Positions 43,471 to 54,310 of a stretch of 64,000 nt of DNA are shown one piece after another; the stretch's first letter is position 1, and each line of letters begins with the position of its first letter. A program made the position numbers and the translations under genes. Under the pieces are notes generated by a model, which was not told the origin of the DNA, did not search any database, and saw nothing but the letters and a program-made list of their open reading frames with translations. The stretch comes from Pseudopithomyces maydicus (Eukaryota > Ascomycota > Dothideomycetes > Pleosporales > Didymosphaeriaceae), in contig JANTUC010000013.1 of the NCBI GenBank assembly GCA_026873275.1, positions 310,001-374,000 of the forward strand, in the 5' to 3' direction.

Positions 43471-45585
43471 ATGACTGCTTTGATTTCTCCAGTAGTCGAT
43501 GGAACGTGTAGTCGCTGCGCCTCCGCTCCTCAAGAGTCCGTAAATACCGGGGGATGGTTACAAAAATTGTTCCAACGTCAAAAGAACTTCGATATGTCCA
43601 CCACTGTGGCAGCCGATGGAATCGCTTACATCCTCAACCAAGTGTTTCATTTTCCAACCGACCGTGGCTCTGTCCTTGCTATTGCCGTGAGTGCAGCGGA
43701 TGCATCTAGTATCCTTTCAGTATATTCCATCCTAGTGAACACAGCAGTTGGTCAGATATGGGCTATTATAATAATTATAGGAGTCTATGCAACACTAAGG
43801 CAACCGCCCGAATCCCGATCTCATAATGCTGTCGTTGCATCCGTCGGAATTCTGAATGCCAAGCGGCCTTTGGACGTCAGCACACTAAGCGTCAATTATC
43901 TATGGAAACTCAAACGAAAATCTCCTTGGATGGTGCTACTATGGCTCTTCGTCTCGGTGTTTGCTTTGATCGCGAGTGCTGGTGTTCCTGCCCTTATAGG
44001 CCGAAGAATGGTTCTTGGTCATGGCGCACCAGTGAGGCCAGAGCTTATCTATGTGCCCGATGTCCGGTTCAGTAATACCACGGACAAGTCCCTTCCGATC
44101 AAGATAAATACGTTGAACGTTCCTTCGGCGCTGCGTGCAGCGGGAATAGTACAAATGAATCTTGGTAGACTATACGAATCTAATGTTCGGATGGAGTCTC
44201 CTACAGTGCTTCAGGATCTTGGCAATGGCGAGTCAATCAATCGATATAACTACCATTATCGGGTAACTGCAAAAGATCTTGGATTACAACGCTATAACAA
44301 TCTGACGTTGTATGTCGAGGGTTCCTGCATCACAGAGTATGGCTGGAATACCAACTCATCTAACATGAATCTGTACCACCTTTGGAATAACACCACGATG
44401 GCATGTGATACGGCTAATAAAAAATTCATGTCGTCGGGACCGTTAGCCTTTTTCCTCACCAACAGAACTACTTCTGCCTATAGTTGGACCAATCCGAATA
44501 CCTCGTTCGCGATTCTTGTCTCCGCCGTTGGTCGGCAAAGTTCATCCGAAGGCAAAGACCCAATGTATCTCACCGAACCGTTTGGTAGTGGACACCGGGT
44601 CAAAGATGGCCGTCCCGCTTTATCCTGTTGGCAAATGGACACCTGGCAGTACCTATCTCAAAATCATTCTGTCACAAAGCTGAGGACGAGCAATAGTTCC
44701 CTTGTTAATTTTCCGGAAGTTTTGCAATCTATTCTTGTTTCATCTTTTGCTATTCCAATGATAGTTAACGTAGGGCAACGTCTGGGCGCATCCGCACTAT
44801 TTTCCGCTACGCGATCTACTGTTGGGTCAACATTTGATGCTGGAGGTGCAAGTATTTTCGCAGACCTAAATTATTTAGTGTTTGCATCGTATTTCGCAAC
44901 GAAGAATACGCTTTTAGACACTACGCTGTATTCATGGAACGACATTACTGAATTCGGCATCCCAAATCTGGTACAGGAGAAAGATTTGAAAGACGTAGCC
45001 ACATTCGTCCTCTACAGCAAAGACATCAGCGCCTTGTCTCTCACGGTTCTGATATCGGTTCCAGTCGTGGTTGTTATTCTATTTCTGGTGGCCTACCTAG
45101 TTACAACACATTCTTGGTTCCCATGGCACGTCGTTCAAGGCTATCAAGCCACGATTCTCTATAGTCTACTCGACGAGAGAGCGCAAACAACAGAATCAAT
45201 GACTTCAGATGAACCAGATGGGCGAGAAGACATCGAAAAGCGCATTTGGAAACGCGGAACAATCGCCTGGTCGGATGGGCCTCACAAACCAGGCAGACAT
45301 GCATCGATTGTGACTGATGCGGATGGGAAGCTAACCTTGGCTTTGGTGGGAAGAAGAGAAATTTCATTGCCGAAAGAGGCGAAGGTAGATAGGTCAGTAT
45401 ATCAGCTGCGGTTTCCCTGCTTTGACTTGTTCTTGGAATTATGTCAGGCAGAGTTGACATCGTATAGGAGTAGCGACACCCCTCTACTTGAAGTGAACCT
45501 CGACTTCACTTCGTTCAGTGAATACTACGACGAGACGCAGACCAGCAAATCTTTTGAAACTGATACAGGGTATGAGCCTCGTTAA
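43471..45585 (+). CDS. 704-aa membrane orphan with large glycosylated ectodomain
   Basis: Single intact exon. Start at 43471 gives a short cytosolic head; an internal ATG at residue 42 (MSTTVAADG) is another option. Membrane segments: LVNTAVGQIWAIIIIIGVYA, VLLWLFVSVFALIASAGVPA and, near the end, LSLTVLISVPVVVVILFLVA. Between the second and third lies about 350 residues with many NxS/T sequons (NTT, NLT, NSS, NMT-like) and paired Cys, i.e. an ectodomain. The C-terminal 180 residues are soluble. The architecture resembles a fungus-specific family of unknown function found in large numbers in filamentous ascomycetes; I cannot name it. Function unknown. Confidence 0.75.
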   Translation: MTALISPVVDGTCSRCASAPQESVNTGGWLQKLFQRQKNFDMSTTVAADGIAYILNQVFHFPTDRGSVLAIAVSAADASSILSVYSILVNTAVGQIWAIIIIIGVYATLRQPPESRSHNAVVASVGILNAKRPLDVSTLSVNYLWKLKRKSPWMVLLWLFVSVFALIASAGVPALIGRRMVLGHGAPVRPELIYVPDVRFSNTTDKSLPIKINTLNVPSALRAAGIVQMNLGRLYESNVRMESPTVLQDLGNGESINRYNYHYRVTAKDLGLQRYNNLTLYVEGSCITEYGWNTNSSNMNLYHLWNNTTMACDTANKKFMSSGPLAFFLTNRTTSAYSWTNPNTSFAILVSAVGRQSSSEGKDPMYLTEPFGSGHRVKDGRPALSCWQMDTWQYLSQNHSVTKLRTSNSSLVNFPEVLQSILVSSFAIPMIVNVGQRLGASALFSATRSTVGSTFDAGGASIFADLNYLVFASYFATKNTLLDTTLYSWNDITEFGIPNLVQEKDLKDVATFVLYSKDISALSLTVLISVPVVVVILFLVAYLVTTHSWFPWHVVQGYQATILYSLLDERAQTTESMTSDEPDGREDIEKRIWKRGTIAWSDGPHKPGRHASIVTDADGKLTLALVGRREISLPKEAKVDRSVYQLRFPCFDLFLELCQAELTSYRSSDTPLLEVNLDFTSFSEYYDETQTSKSFETDTGYEPR

Positions 45586-45931
45586 GATACACCTGGGCAC
45601 CATGGCAATCACGTGCCTAGGTCAGTCATGAACGGGACGGCTTTTTGCATTGGAGTGGTGGTGATGGAAAGAGATGAATTAATGAGACACGGATAAGACA
45701 AAGTAGTTGATTTGCAAAGTTGAATATGCTTGATTGAATTGAATTGATTAGGAAAGCTGAATATTGTATGCTTGATTGCATTGGATTTTATACTGTGTTT
45801 ATGAAAAGAAAGAAGAACAATCTTAGTGTTCATTAGTGAGGCTTTCGGCCTTTTTCTCGGTGATGTTGTCTTCCATCACATTAATGAGGCATCGAATTGC
45901 CTACACAATTTGATGTGGCAGATCTTCGTGT
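45586..45931. other. short intergenic region between convergent genes
   Basis: AT-rich, with imperfect repeats of TTGATTG/AATTGAATTGA-type (about 45715-45785). No gene. Confidence 0.45.
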
Positions 45932-47582
45932 TTAACCTACCTGTCGAACTCGACGAGTATTGCAGATCTTCTGTCTACAAAGCGGACAATTCACCGCGTC
46001 CTGCATCCAGTAAGCAGAATTTATAAGCTCGTCGAGCTCCGTGCAGTGAACAAGGTGCGTACAGCCCAATTGAATGATGTCCTTATCCTCGTCAGTGAGC
46101 AGGTCGCACGTGCAAACTGCACATACATCGTCGGGGCGAAGCTCGGACTGTTGGACTGCTTGACCAAATTGCCGAGGGTTGTGCCGGGCACCAATGGCCT
46201 CGATGGCAGGAGGATTTACTAAATGCATCTCATGCACGTATGCATCTTCATCTTCTGGCCGCAGTTCAGCTGTCATTGGGTCGCCGACATCCTCCATTTC
46301 CTCGTCCTCGTCATCTCCACTCTCATCGTCATCCGACGATCCAGGCAAATTATTGAGGAATGATGAGACGGCGTCATCCAACTCGTCTACTTCAACAGCA
46401 CGCTCCTGTCTAATGAAAGCATGCTGTGCATTGTTCGGAAAAAGAGAACGGAGTGAAGCTAGCGGCGGCAAGTTGAGCTTCTCAGGTCTAGGCAGCCCAT
46501 AGAAAACAAACTGTTCACCTGGGTTCTGACGAATGTAGTGCAGTCGATGGTTCCATTGCATAGCAAGGTTTACTGTTGGATCGAAAGGGAGGTCTTCCAA
46601 GCGATTTGTCAGAATATTCGTGAAGAGTACATCATTGTGGCCTTCCGCATCACATTGTACGTCTAGGATGAAACGATATGCCAATGCATCCATGGTCATC
46701 TCATGTTGCCACGGACGGCTCAGAGGTAGATGGATGTCTACAAGAAAATATCTAGCAACCTTGAAAATGTCCACATTGACTAGATATTCGCGAACGTTCA
46801 GCGGCGCTTCAGAGAAAGGGTTCTCAATCATGTCACCCCAGGCCTTAGCAACCTCTACCATCCCCTTGGTCCTGCCTCCAGAGCTCAACCGTGGCATGCC
46901 CTGCTGCGCGAAGTTCCATGCTGATGGCCCGTAACGCGTCCAGATTTGTGCACAGTGCAGGGCAACTCGAAAGAATTCGCGTAGAACATGAAGGTAGTCA
47001 TCCATGGTGCCAAGAAGTGCCGATGACTCAAACGCCTCGTCTAGCATGGTCAGTGTCCGAATCAGTTCAGGGACATGATTTTCAGCTGCAGGTGCAGGTT
47101 CCTCCGGAATTGGAATTATATCAATTCCTGAATTCGAGTATACGGGTTGACACACAGGCTGTTCAACGATAAATGATTCAACCGCGGCAACTAGTTGCAA
47201 GCAAATTTGGGTCGGCAACAGGATGGCACGCACACCTCATCAGCCACAACTTGATAGCGACGACCAAGGGGTCATTCTGAGCCATACCTCCAAGCTTCTT
47301 CAATACTCCTTCGCCTATAACGACGCGGCATGCTTGTTCGAAGGAGTGAATAGAGTCATTCTTGAATCTAGTCAAAGCGTGGCGAATGGAGCTATTAACT
47401 GGATAGCCATTCATATATGTATTCCAGTAACCCGTCATTGCATATGGTTCATCGTCGTCATCATAATGGAAATGGGACATGATGGTCACCAGGAATGTGA
47501 GCACTTCGTTCAGTTCATTGAACTCTGCGCTGAAGTGTAGAAGACGAGTCAAGCCTGGGTGTGGAGATGCAAGAAACGGCAT
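45932..47582 (-). CDS. RING-type zinc-finger protein, probable E3 ubiquitin ligase
   Basis: Two exons (47582-47234 and 47190-45932) joined by a 43-nt intron (GTGCGT...AACTAG); phases agree and total 535 aa. The C-terminus carries the RING: CAVC, then LGCTHLVHC, then NCPLC. Positions 1-2 and 7-8 fit CxxC, and CTH-x2-H fits ligands 3-5, but the expected sixth ligand two residues after the last His is not Cys; a Cys directly follows the His instead. An acidic run (SSDDDESGDDEDEEMED) precedes it. The N-terminal 330 residues are helical and unfamiliar. A TATATA lies about 150 bases upstream of the ATG. E3 activity is inferred from the RING only. Confidence 0.76.
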
Positions 47583-48389
47583 TTTGAGATTTGCTGTTGT
47601 ACTTTGTTTGCTGAAGTGGTAAGTAGCTTGGCTTTTTTGAAGCTGTTGTTACTGTAAAGAGGTGAGTGATTGAGCTTTCGTTGTAAAACTAGAGCGGTGT
47701 GTGGGTAGACTGTAATGGCACACTTGGGGGCTTATATACTTTGAAGTCAGGGTATATTGTGTTTTCACAATGGTGGGGTACGCATGATTAAGATACCGAC
47801 CCCATTGTGTATGAATATCACTATGGTATCACTTGTGTCGGCTCAAAATCGTTGTGTATTCAGGGCGTGCCGTTCTAACATTGTTCAGCTGCTCTTTTCT
47901 TGGCATCACGACCGTATAGGCAAGTAATTGCTTAGGATTGACTGTCGTTTTGGTGTATTCTTCAATCGCAGAGAGCCGAAACATTTGTGCCGACACTGCG
48001 CATGGAGGGTGCAATGGGATGTGCAATGGAAGGTGTGATGGAGGATGAGAGGGAAGGTGCGACGAGAGGTTCGCAGTTCGGCGGAAGGAGCAAGACGCGT
48101 CGCGGGGGAAGGCGCGCGCATGGCGCACCAGCCAATGCGACAACATCTGACAACAGCCACGCTCCGAGCCTCACACCGCGCACCCTCGCCTGAGCATGGC
48201 AATCTTGCAATCTCGCTGCGTCTAGCCAACAGACTGTAGGAAAGGTGCCGTGCCACCAGTGCAGGCGCATACGCAGCAGCGTGCTCATGGTCGGACTGGC
48301 AGAACGGAACCCACCCACCAGCAGCCCATTTCTACACTACGCCCTCGATCGCCGCTCCGTATTCGCCGAACCATAAGAGGATACCAACG
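47583..48389. other. intergenic between divergent genes
   Basis: Promoters of the RING gene (minus; TATATA at 47733-47738) and BST1 (plus). The G/A-rich stretch 48000-48060 is low complexity (GGAGGGTGCAATGG-like repeats). No gene supported. Confidence 0.45.
47733..47738 (-). promoter_or_regulatory. TATA box of the RING gene
   Basis: TATATA within AGTATATAAG on the minus strand, about 150 bases before the ATG. Confidence 0.45.
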
Positions 48390-51300
48390 ATGGATCAGAT
48401 TGCAAAGGACACGGCGGCGGATAGCATGGACAAGCATCATACGGGCAAGCAGCGTGGACGGTGGAAGAACCCGTGGGCATGCTCGCTCCTCACCATTGCC
48501 GCTACCCTGCTCGGGCTGGGAGCTTTGTTTTTGATGGCGCAGTCGTTTTTGTCACGGCAGTTGGATCCAAAAGGATGCGCTATGTCGTACATGCGGCCTG
48601 ACTACTCCAAGTTCGACGATTTCGATAGGGAGCACACCCCGTTCGCGGGCAAGTATTCGCTGTACCTGTACCGCGAAGGCGGCATCGACGAGGATCGCAG
48701 GGTAAGCACATCCCCTCGATTCGTGCCGCCCAAACTAAATGGATCAAGGTGAAAGGCGTGCCTGTTCTGTTCATCCCAGGAAACGCTGGAAGTTACAAGC
48801 AAGTTCGGTCATTTGCCTCTGAAGCGGCATACTACTATCACAATTCTGTTCGGCATCAAGCTGGGCCGAATAACGTAAAGAGACCTCTGGACTTCTTCTC
48901 TGTAGACTTCAACGAAGACTTCACTGCCTTTCATGGTCAAACACTGCTAGACCAAGCAGAATATCTTAATGATGCTATAACCTTCATCTTATCCCTTTAT
49001 CATACGCCATCCCGCTTCTTACGAGACTCGGGCCTGCCAGACCCAGTATCGGTCATCATAGTCGGCCATTCCATGGGAGGCGTGGTTGCCCGCACCATGC
49101 TTACTATGCCGAATTATCCATCCAAGGCCATCAATACTATCATCACGCTCGCCGCTCCTCATGCCAGGCCTCCTATATCCTTCGATGGTGATATCGTACG
49201 GACCTACAACGGTATCAATGAATACTGGCGACGTGCTTACTCGCAAGAGCGGGCGACGGATAACCCTCTGAGGCATGTCACTCTCATCTCCATTGCTGGG
49301 GGAGGTCTGGACACGATCGTGTCCTCCGACTACGCCAGCCTAGCCTCAATCGTACCTGATACACATGGCTTCACTGTATTCACATCTTCTATTCCCAATG
49401 TTTGGACCGGTGCCGATCATCTGGCCATAACGTGGTGTGACCAAGCGAGAAAAAGCGTGATACACGCGCTCTACGACGTTATAGATGTCACAAAAGCCAC
49501 GCAGACTATTTCTCGGACAGAACGCATGCACGCATTCAAGCGTCGTTTTTTGACCGGTTTCGAAAATGTCACCGAAAAATCTTTGCCGCACGAAGAGTCG
49601 AAAACAATGTTAATCGTGGACGAGAAGAGCACACTTGTTTCTGAAGATCGTCGACTCGTACTACGATCTCTTGGACAGTCCCATCAACGACCGAATCTTT
49701 CTCTTATGCCAATCTCGGAAGGGTCTATTGCAGGACGTACATTTTCTCTTCTAACCAGTGAGAGGCTAGATTTCGCGGGCCAGCATGGCAGGGTTGAGAT
49801 ACTCTTCTGCAGTGTTATACCAGTCCATGCCCATCAGTCCACGGCATCGTTTCAAGTGACGATAGACCTATCAAGTGACAGTTCTAGCCCAACACGGCTG
49901 GCTTGCAAAAATGCTGCGTCCGATGCAATTGTTCTTCCCGCATCTACCATACACTCAACCCATCCCTTCAGGAACGATCAGCAGCCTTTCTCATTTCTCC
50001 AGTATGAGGGTAAAGACCTCTTGGAATATCAGTTCCTTGCCGTTGTGGACAAAGCAGACCAGCATAGCTACGGTTGGGTTGTTGCCGAGTTCAGCACTGA
50101 ACCCGATTCCGTGTACCCGGTAAATGTTGGCCTACACCATCTACTAGCTACAGGTGTAAGTCTTGATCTGGCTTCGCAGCGACCCTTGACCACCAGTATC
50201 AAAATACCAGCATTGCATTCGAGCCTTTTGGCCTACAACCTCCGCATTCAACAACGAGACTGTGTCGCAGGCGAATTGTTTATGCCCCTTGTTCGTCAGT
50301 ACATCAGCGAGGTCTACGAGAGCAAGTATTTTGTCAATGTAAAAGACGCAGAGATAAACATTCATGGCGTTGCGCCATACATGCCACCACCCGCTTTCGC
50401 GAAACCTACTACAAATGGCCTCTCTCTACAAATCTGGACCGATCCTACCTGCGACAAGGGCGTAAACATAACACTGAAGGTGGATTTTCTGGGCAGTATA
50501 GGAAAACTCTGGATGCGCTACCGCATCGTTTTCGCCGCTTTCCCATTGCTTATCGTCGCAATAGTATTGCGGCACCAGTTCGCCGTTTACGACGAGACTG
50601 GCATCTTTGTCAGCTTCTCTGAAGCCATGAACGAGTGTGTGCGCACTTCGATTCCATTCATCTTGACGGCTTTGACACTCCTCTCTTTGTCGTTGACAGG
50701 GGCACATGGTCGGATTTTCGGCACCACTTCCACGGAGATGCCTGGAAATGTTACTGAGCACTTGAACAATACCAACCACGAACTACTGCTAGGCCTGCAA
50801 GATACCTTCTTCTGGTTTTTGGTTCCTTTGTTCGGCCTGATGTGTGTTGCCATCTGCGTTATCGTAAATTACGTCGTCCTCATCCTGGTTTCAGTCCTAG
50901 CGCTACTGTACTCGGTATTCCCCTCGCTATCCAAGATTAATGATGACCCGAGGAGTGCAGCCAGGTTCGCAATCACTTCGACTAGGAACAGGGTCCTACT
51001 TACTGGCACTCTGTTGTCGCTTGTCTCGACAGTCATACCATATCACTTTGTGTATGTGGTATTGTGTCTCATTCAGCTGGCTACCTGTATCCGCAGCACG
51101 AGGCTAGCAAAGGACACGGTACGTTTTTCTTTCGTTTCCTGTATGCATTATCTCTGACAATCAGCAGCGTCTAGACACGAACTACAACTTCGCCAACTAC
51201 GTGCACTCGATCTTCATCCTCATGCTCTGGGTTCTTCCCATCAACGTACCGGTTCTGGTGGTTTGGACCCGCAATCTGGCCGTCTACTGGCTCACGCCAT

Positions 51301-51599
51301 TCTCAGCGCACCACAACATCTTGTCCATTATGCCCTTCATACTACTCGTCGAGACGCTCAGCAGCGGCCGCATGATTCCACGTGTCCAGTCCCGCTTTTC
51401 AAACATCACAAACGCCATCCTGTTCGCTATCGGCGCGTACGCGGCGGTCTACGGCGTCACATACGCATACGTTCTGCATCACCTGGCGAACATCCTTTGC
51501 GCCTGGCTAGTCACGATCCACTTCGATGCGTCCTCGCTCTCGGTCAAGCGCTTCAGTGGGATCTTGGATTCGGATAGCGATACGAAGAAGCGGCCTTAA
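48390..51599 (+). CDS. BST1: GPI inositol-deacylase (Bst1/PGAP1)
   Basis: ER membrane lipase that removes the acyl chain from GPI inositol so that GPI-proteins can leave the ER. Exons: 48390-48701, 48749-51118, 51165-51599; 1038 aa, a usual length. Landmarks: N-terminal TM (ACSLLTIAATLLGLGALFLM), CAMSYMRPDY, GVPVLFIPGNAGSYKQVRS (oxyanion region), lipase elbow IIVGHSMGGVVAR (catalytic Ser), LAAPHARPP, and the His-bearing GADHLAITWCDQ. The C-terminal third has about seven membrane segments. The last acceptor is uncertain by one codon (CAG CAG). Intact across 3.1 kb. It would process GPI-anchored proteins such as the fasciclin candidate nearby, but that link is general, not local. Confidence 0.95.
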
Positions 51600-54310
51600 G
51601 AGGAGGAAGCAAAGCAGGGTTCTATTTGCTCGAAGGAGGATTTAAGGGCGATGTCTACCACGCATGTATCCATTCTGCGGCATGCTACGCATTCTCATCG
51701 GCGCTGTGAGGAGTTTCATAACTGCATTTTTGGCATTGGTGGTGTTGGAGGGTACCATGTGGGTTGCTGCATGTCTCTTTCGTGTCGGAAAATGCATTGG
51801 TAAATGGGCTCGGTCGTGTTTTCAAGCGTTTGCATAGAGGGAGCATGGTGGTGACGATGCAGGACAGCGTAGTACATAAGCGTAATGGAAAAGGTCCGCG
51901 GGAGAGCGGCGCTTTTGGCATGATAATACCACGCATACTCGGAGTTTCAAGATGGAAGACATGGCTCGGTAGTAGGTGCCGCGCAGATTTGAACATACAG
52001 GCATGGCAAGCTATGTGTAGATAGTCGGTGGATGGATACCCATGGTGCTGCGTTTCTGACCAGGTGAAGCATCTCAATGAAATGAATATTCCCAGAGTTG
52101 TTGGCGATGGGATTCCTGTGTCGTGATTGGATTGAAGGGTGTTTGTGTGTGTACTTTATCGATATAGTCGTGTGTCTGGGTTGGACTCGAGGCACTTTAC
52201 AAGCATGGAATTGAGTATTGATAATATAATATTAGATTGCTGCGATCGATGACACTCGATACTTGCCATATCCGGAAGTTTGAACACAGTATATTATAGA
52301 GAAGAGATATACTTTAGGTGCCTCTGAGCTTATCGGCAGCTGTTGATTGTATGGTATGGGCCTGAGTCTGGGGTCTCCGTGCAGTGCGCCAAGAAAAGTA
52401 TGAAGAGATGAACGACCATTCAGGATTTCGAGGCGACTGACTAACCGCAATCATGTTCACGTTGGGAATAGAGGTATGCCTGCACTGCTAGAATCGATGA
52501 CGGATATCTCAATATACGATAGTGCTTCCGCTTGGCAAGCTGAGAGATATGTAAGCGCGCCGGAGAGCCAGGCTCGCCGGAGGGAAACCGATCTCAAAAC
52601 CATCGAATTTTTTTCACTTGGCGCTTCGAACTAGATGGTCCAAAAACGGAGAACCATACTGTTCCTTCTGGATGCAAATTTGGCCACTTCGGTAACTAAG
52701 GGCGGCGGGCACTCCCGCCACATGCAGCACTGGACCGGGAGTCATGCGAGTCACACCGCTGGCCCGGACGGATTGGTACAAGCGTACTGTGGAGAACCTA
52801 GAATGCGGAGAGGAATCTGGGGATTATCGTATGTTGCGGGGGGATGCTCGAGCGCGCTGAAGAGCTGCTAGGCGCCCTGTGCGACGATACAGCAAGCGAA
52901 CAGCGATATCGATGGAAGAGGGAAGTCTACTGCTCGATGTGAGGTCAGGTTTTCATGTGGTGAAGGCCCTAGCATAGGTGGGTGGGCTTGACGAAAATTC
53001 TTGTCTGTCGATAAGAGTCGGGCAACCAGGACAGCTTCGTGAGATGGCGGCTGCATGCGACTGAGATGGCGCTACCCAAAAATAGGATAGCTGGCGGCGA
53101 CCCTTGCATGAATTTTTTGATTTCTTTTCTCACTGCAGGTCGTGTCGGGGAACGACTGCTAAGCGCGCACATGGGCCGCACAATCGTCGATGAAACGATG
53201 GAACCGCGAAGAAAAGTCTGGAACGGCTGCAAGAGTAGCGGGGCTGGTCCTGTGCACCTTAGTTGCGATGATCTCATGCGAAGAAAAGGTTTTGGGCAGC
53301 GTGGCAAAAAGTACCCGCAAAGGCAAGTCGGTATGGGAGATACTCGGCGCGACCAGGAGGGCACTTTGGAGAAAGGCCTGGAGCTCCGTATGCAACCGTA
53401 GCGCCGCGTCGACCAAGGGTCCACGACAAGGTTTGAGGTCGCTGCCGCCGCTGCAAGCGCCTCGAAGGGGCATCGAGCTGCGTGGCGGCTTCATTGGATG
53501 CGGCGGGTGGACTCTGGGTGAGTACCTGTGTTGTACTGTTCCGTACTGTGGTCTACGCAGGCGAACTGCCACCGCAGCGCTGGCTCGCAGGCACGCCAGC
53601 GGAGGGTTCGAAACGCCAACGTGGCAGTGCCGGCTGGCTCGCATGCAGATAATCCAACGACCCCGAAGGCCAGCCGGGGTGGGTGGTTAGAGAAGGCGGT
53701 CAGCGCAGGTTGTGTCTGAGGTGGCCACAAATAGATGTTTTGGGGGGGACATGGCTGGTACCCCGCCGAGTCGCCGCGAGGCTCTGCGACGGCCCTCGGA
53801 CGGCCAGCGGCGCATTAGTAACGGGACAGAGGCGGCTGGATGGGCTCGCAGAGTAGCTGCAGTGACGCCGGCGCCATGAGGCAAAAAGCGCAAACTCGGC
53901 GTGCGGTGGGCCCATCCGCGTCTCTGGCTGCTCGAGGGCGGGCGCAGGACGGCGGGCTTGTATGGGTGTTGAGCGCGGCGGATCCGTGCCAACCCTGCTT
54001 ATCGCCTTTCTAGCACAGAAAATTTCAGTGTCCCGCTCCCGTACAAATATCCCACCGCCCCTCCATTCAGCGCCCATCCTCTCCCCTCTCTTGAGTTCTG
54101 CCAGTGGGCTTCTTTCTTTCTGTTTTCTGTCTTTGCATAGCCTGCATAGACTTTGCTGCCAGTGCAGCCTTTGATACCCGGGACTCTTTCTCCCCCACCG
54201 AAAATTAGCAGACCGCTATTTAGTTAGCGCTTCTTCTGCTCCCACAAAGGCATCTTTTGCCCCGCCAAATTTTCTCAACTCCGACTTTTACACTGTCGAC
54301 AGAAGCAAAA
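51600..54310. other. 2.7-kb gene-poor region upstream of EF-3
   Basis: BST1 3' flank, then a stretch with no convincing gene. Overlapping frames on both strands near 53040-53700 (for example 53190-53690 plus and 53159-53644 minus) shadow each other in GC-rich DNA without domains. The last 250 bases are pyrimidine-rich, the promoter and leader of the highly expressed EF-3 gene. A non-coding RNA or unrecognised small gene cannot be excluded. Confidence 0.45.

Noticed and set aside
53159..53690. Two overlapping frames (161 and 166 codons) on opposite strands
   Set aside because: They shadow each other in GC-rich sequence, lack ATG context, introns or domains; neither can be supported.
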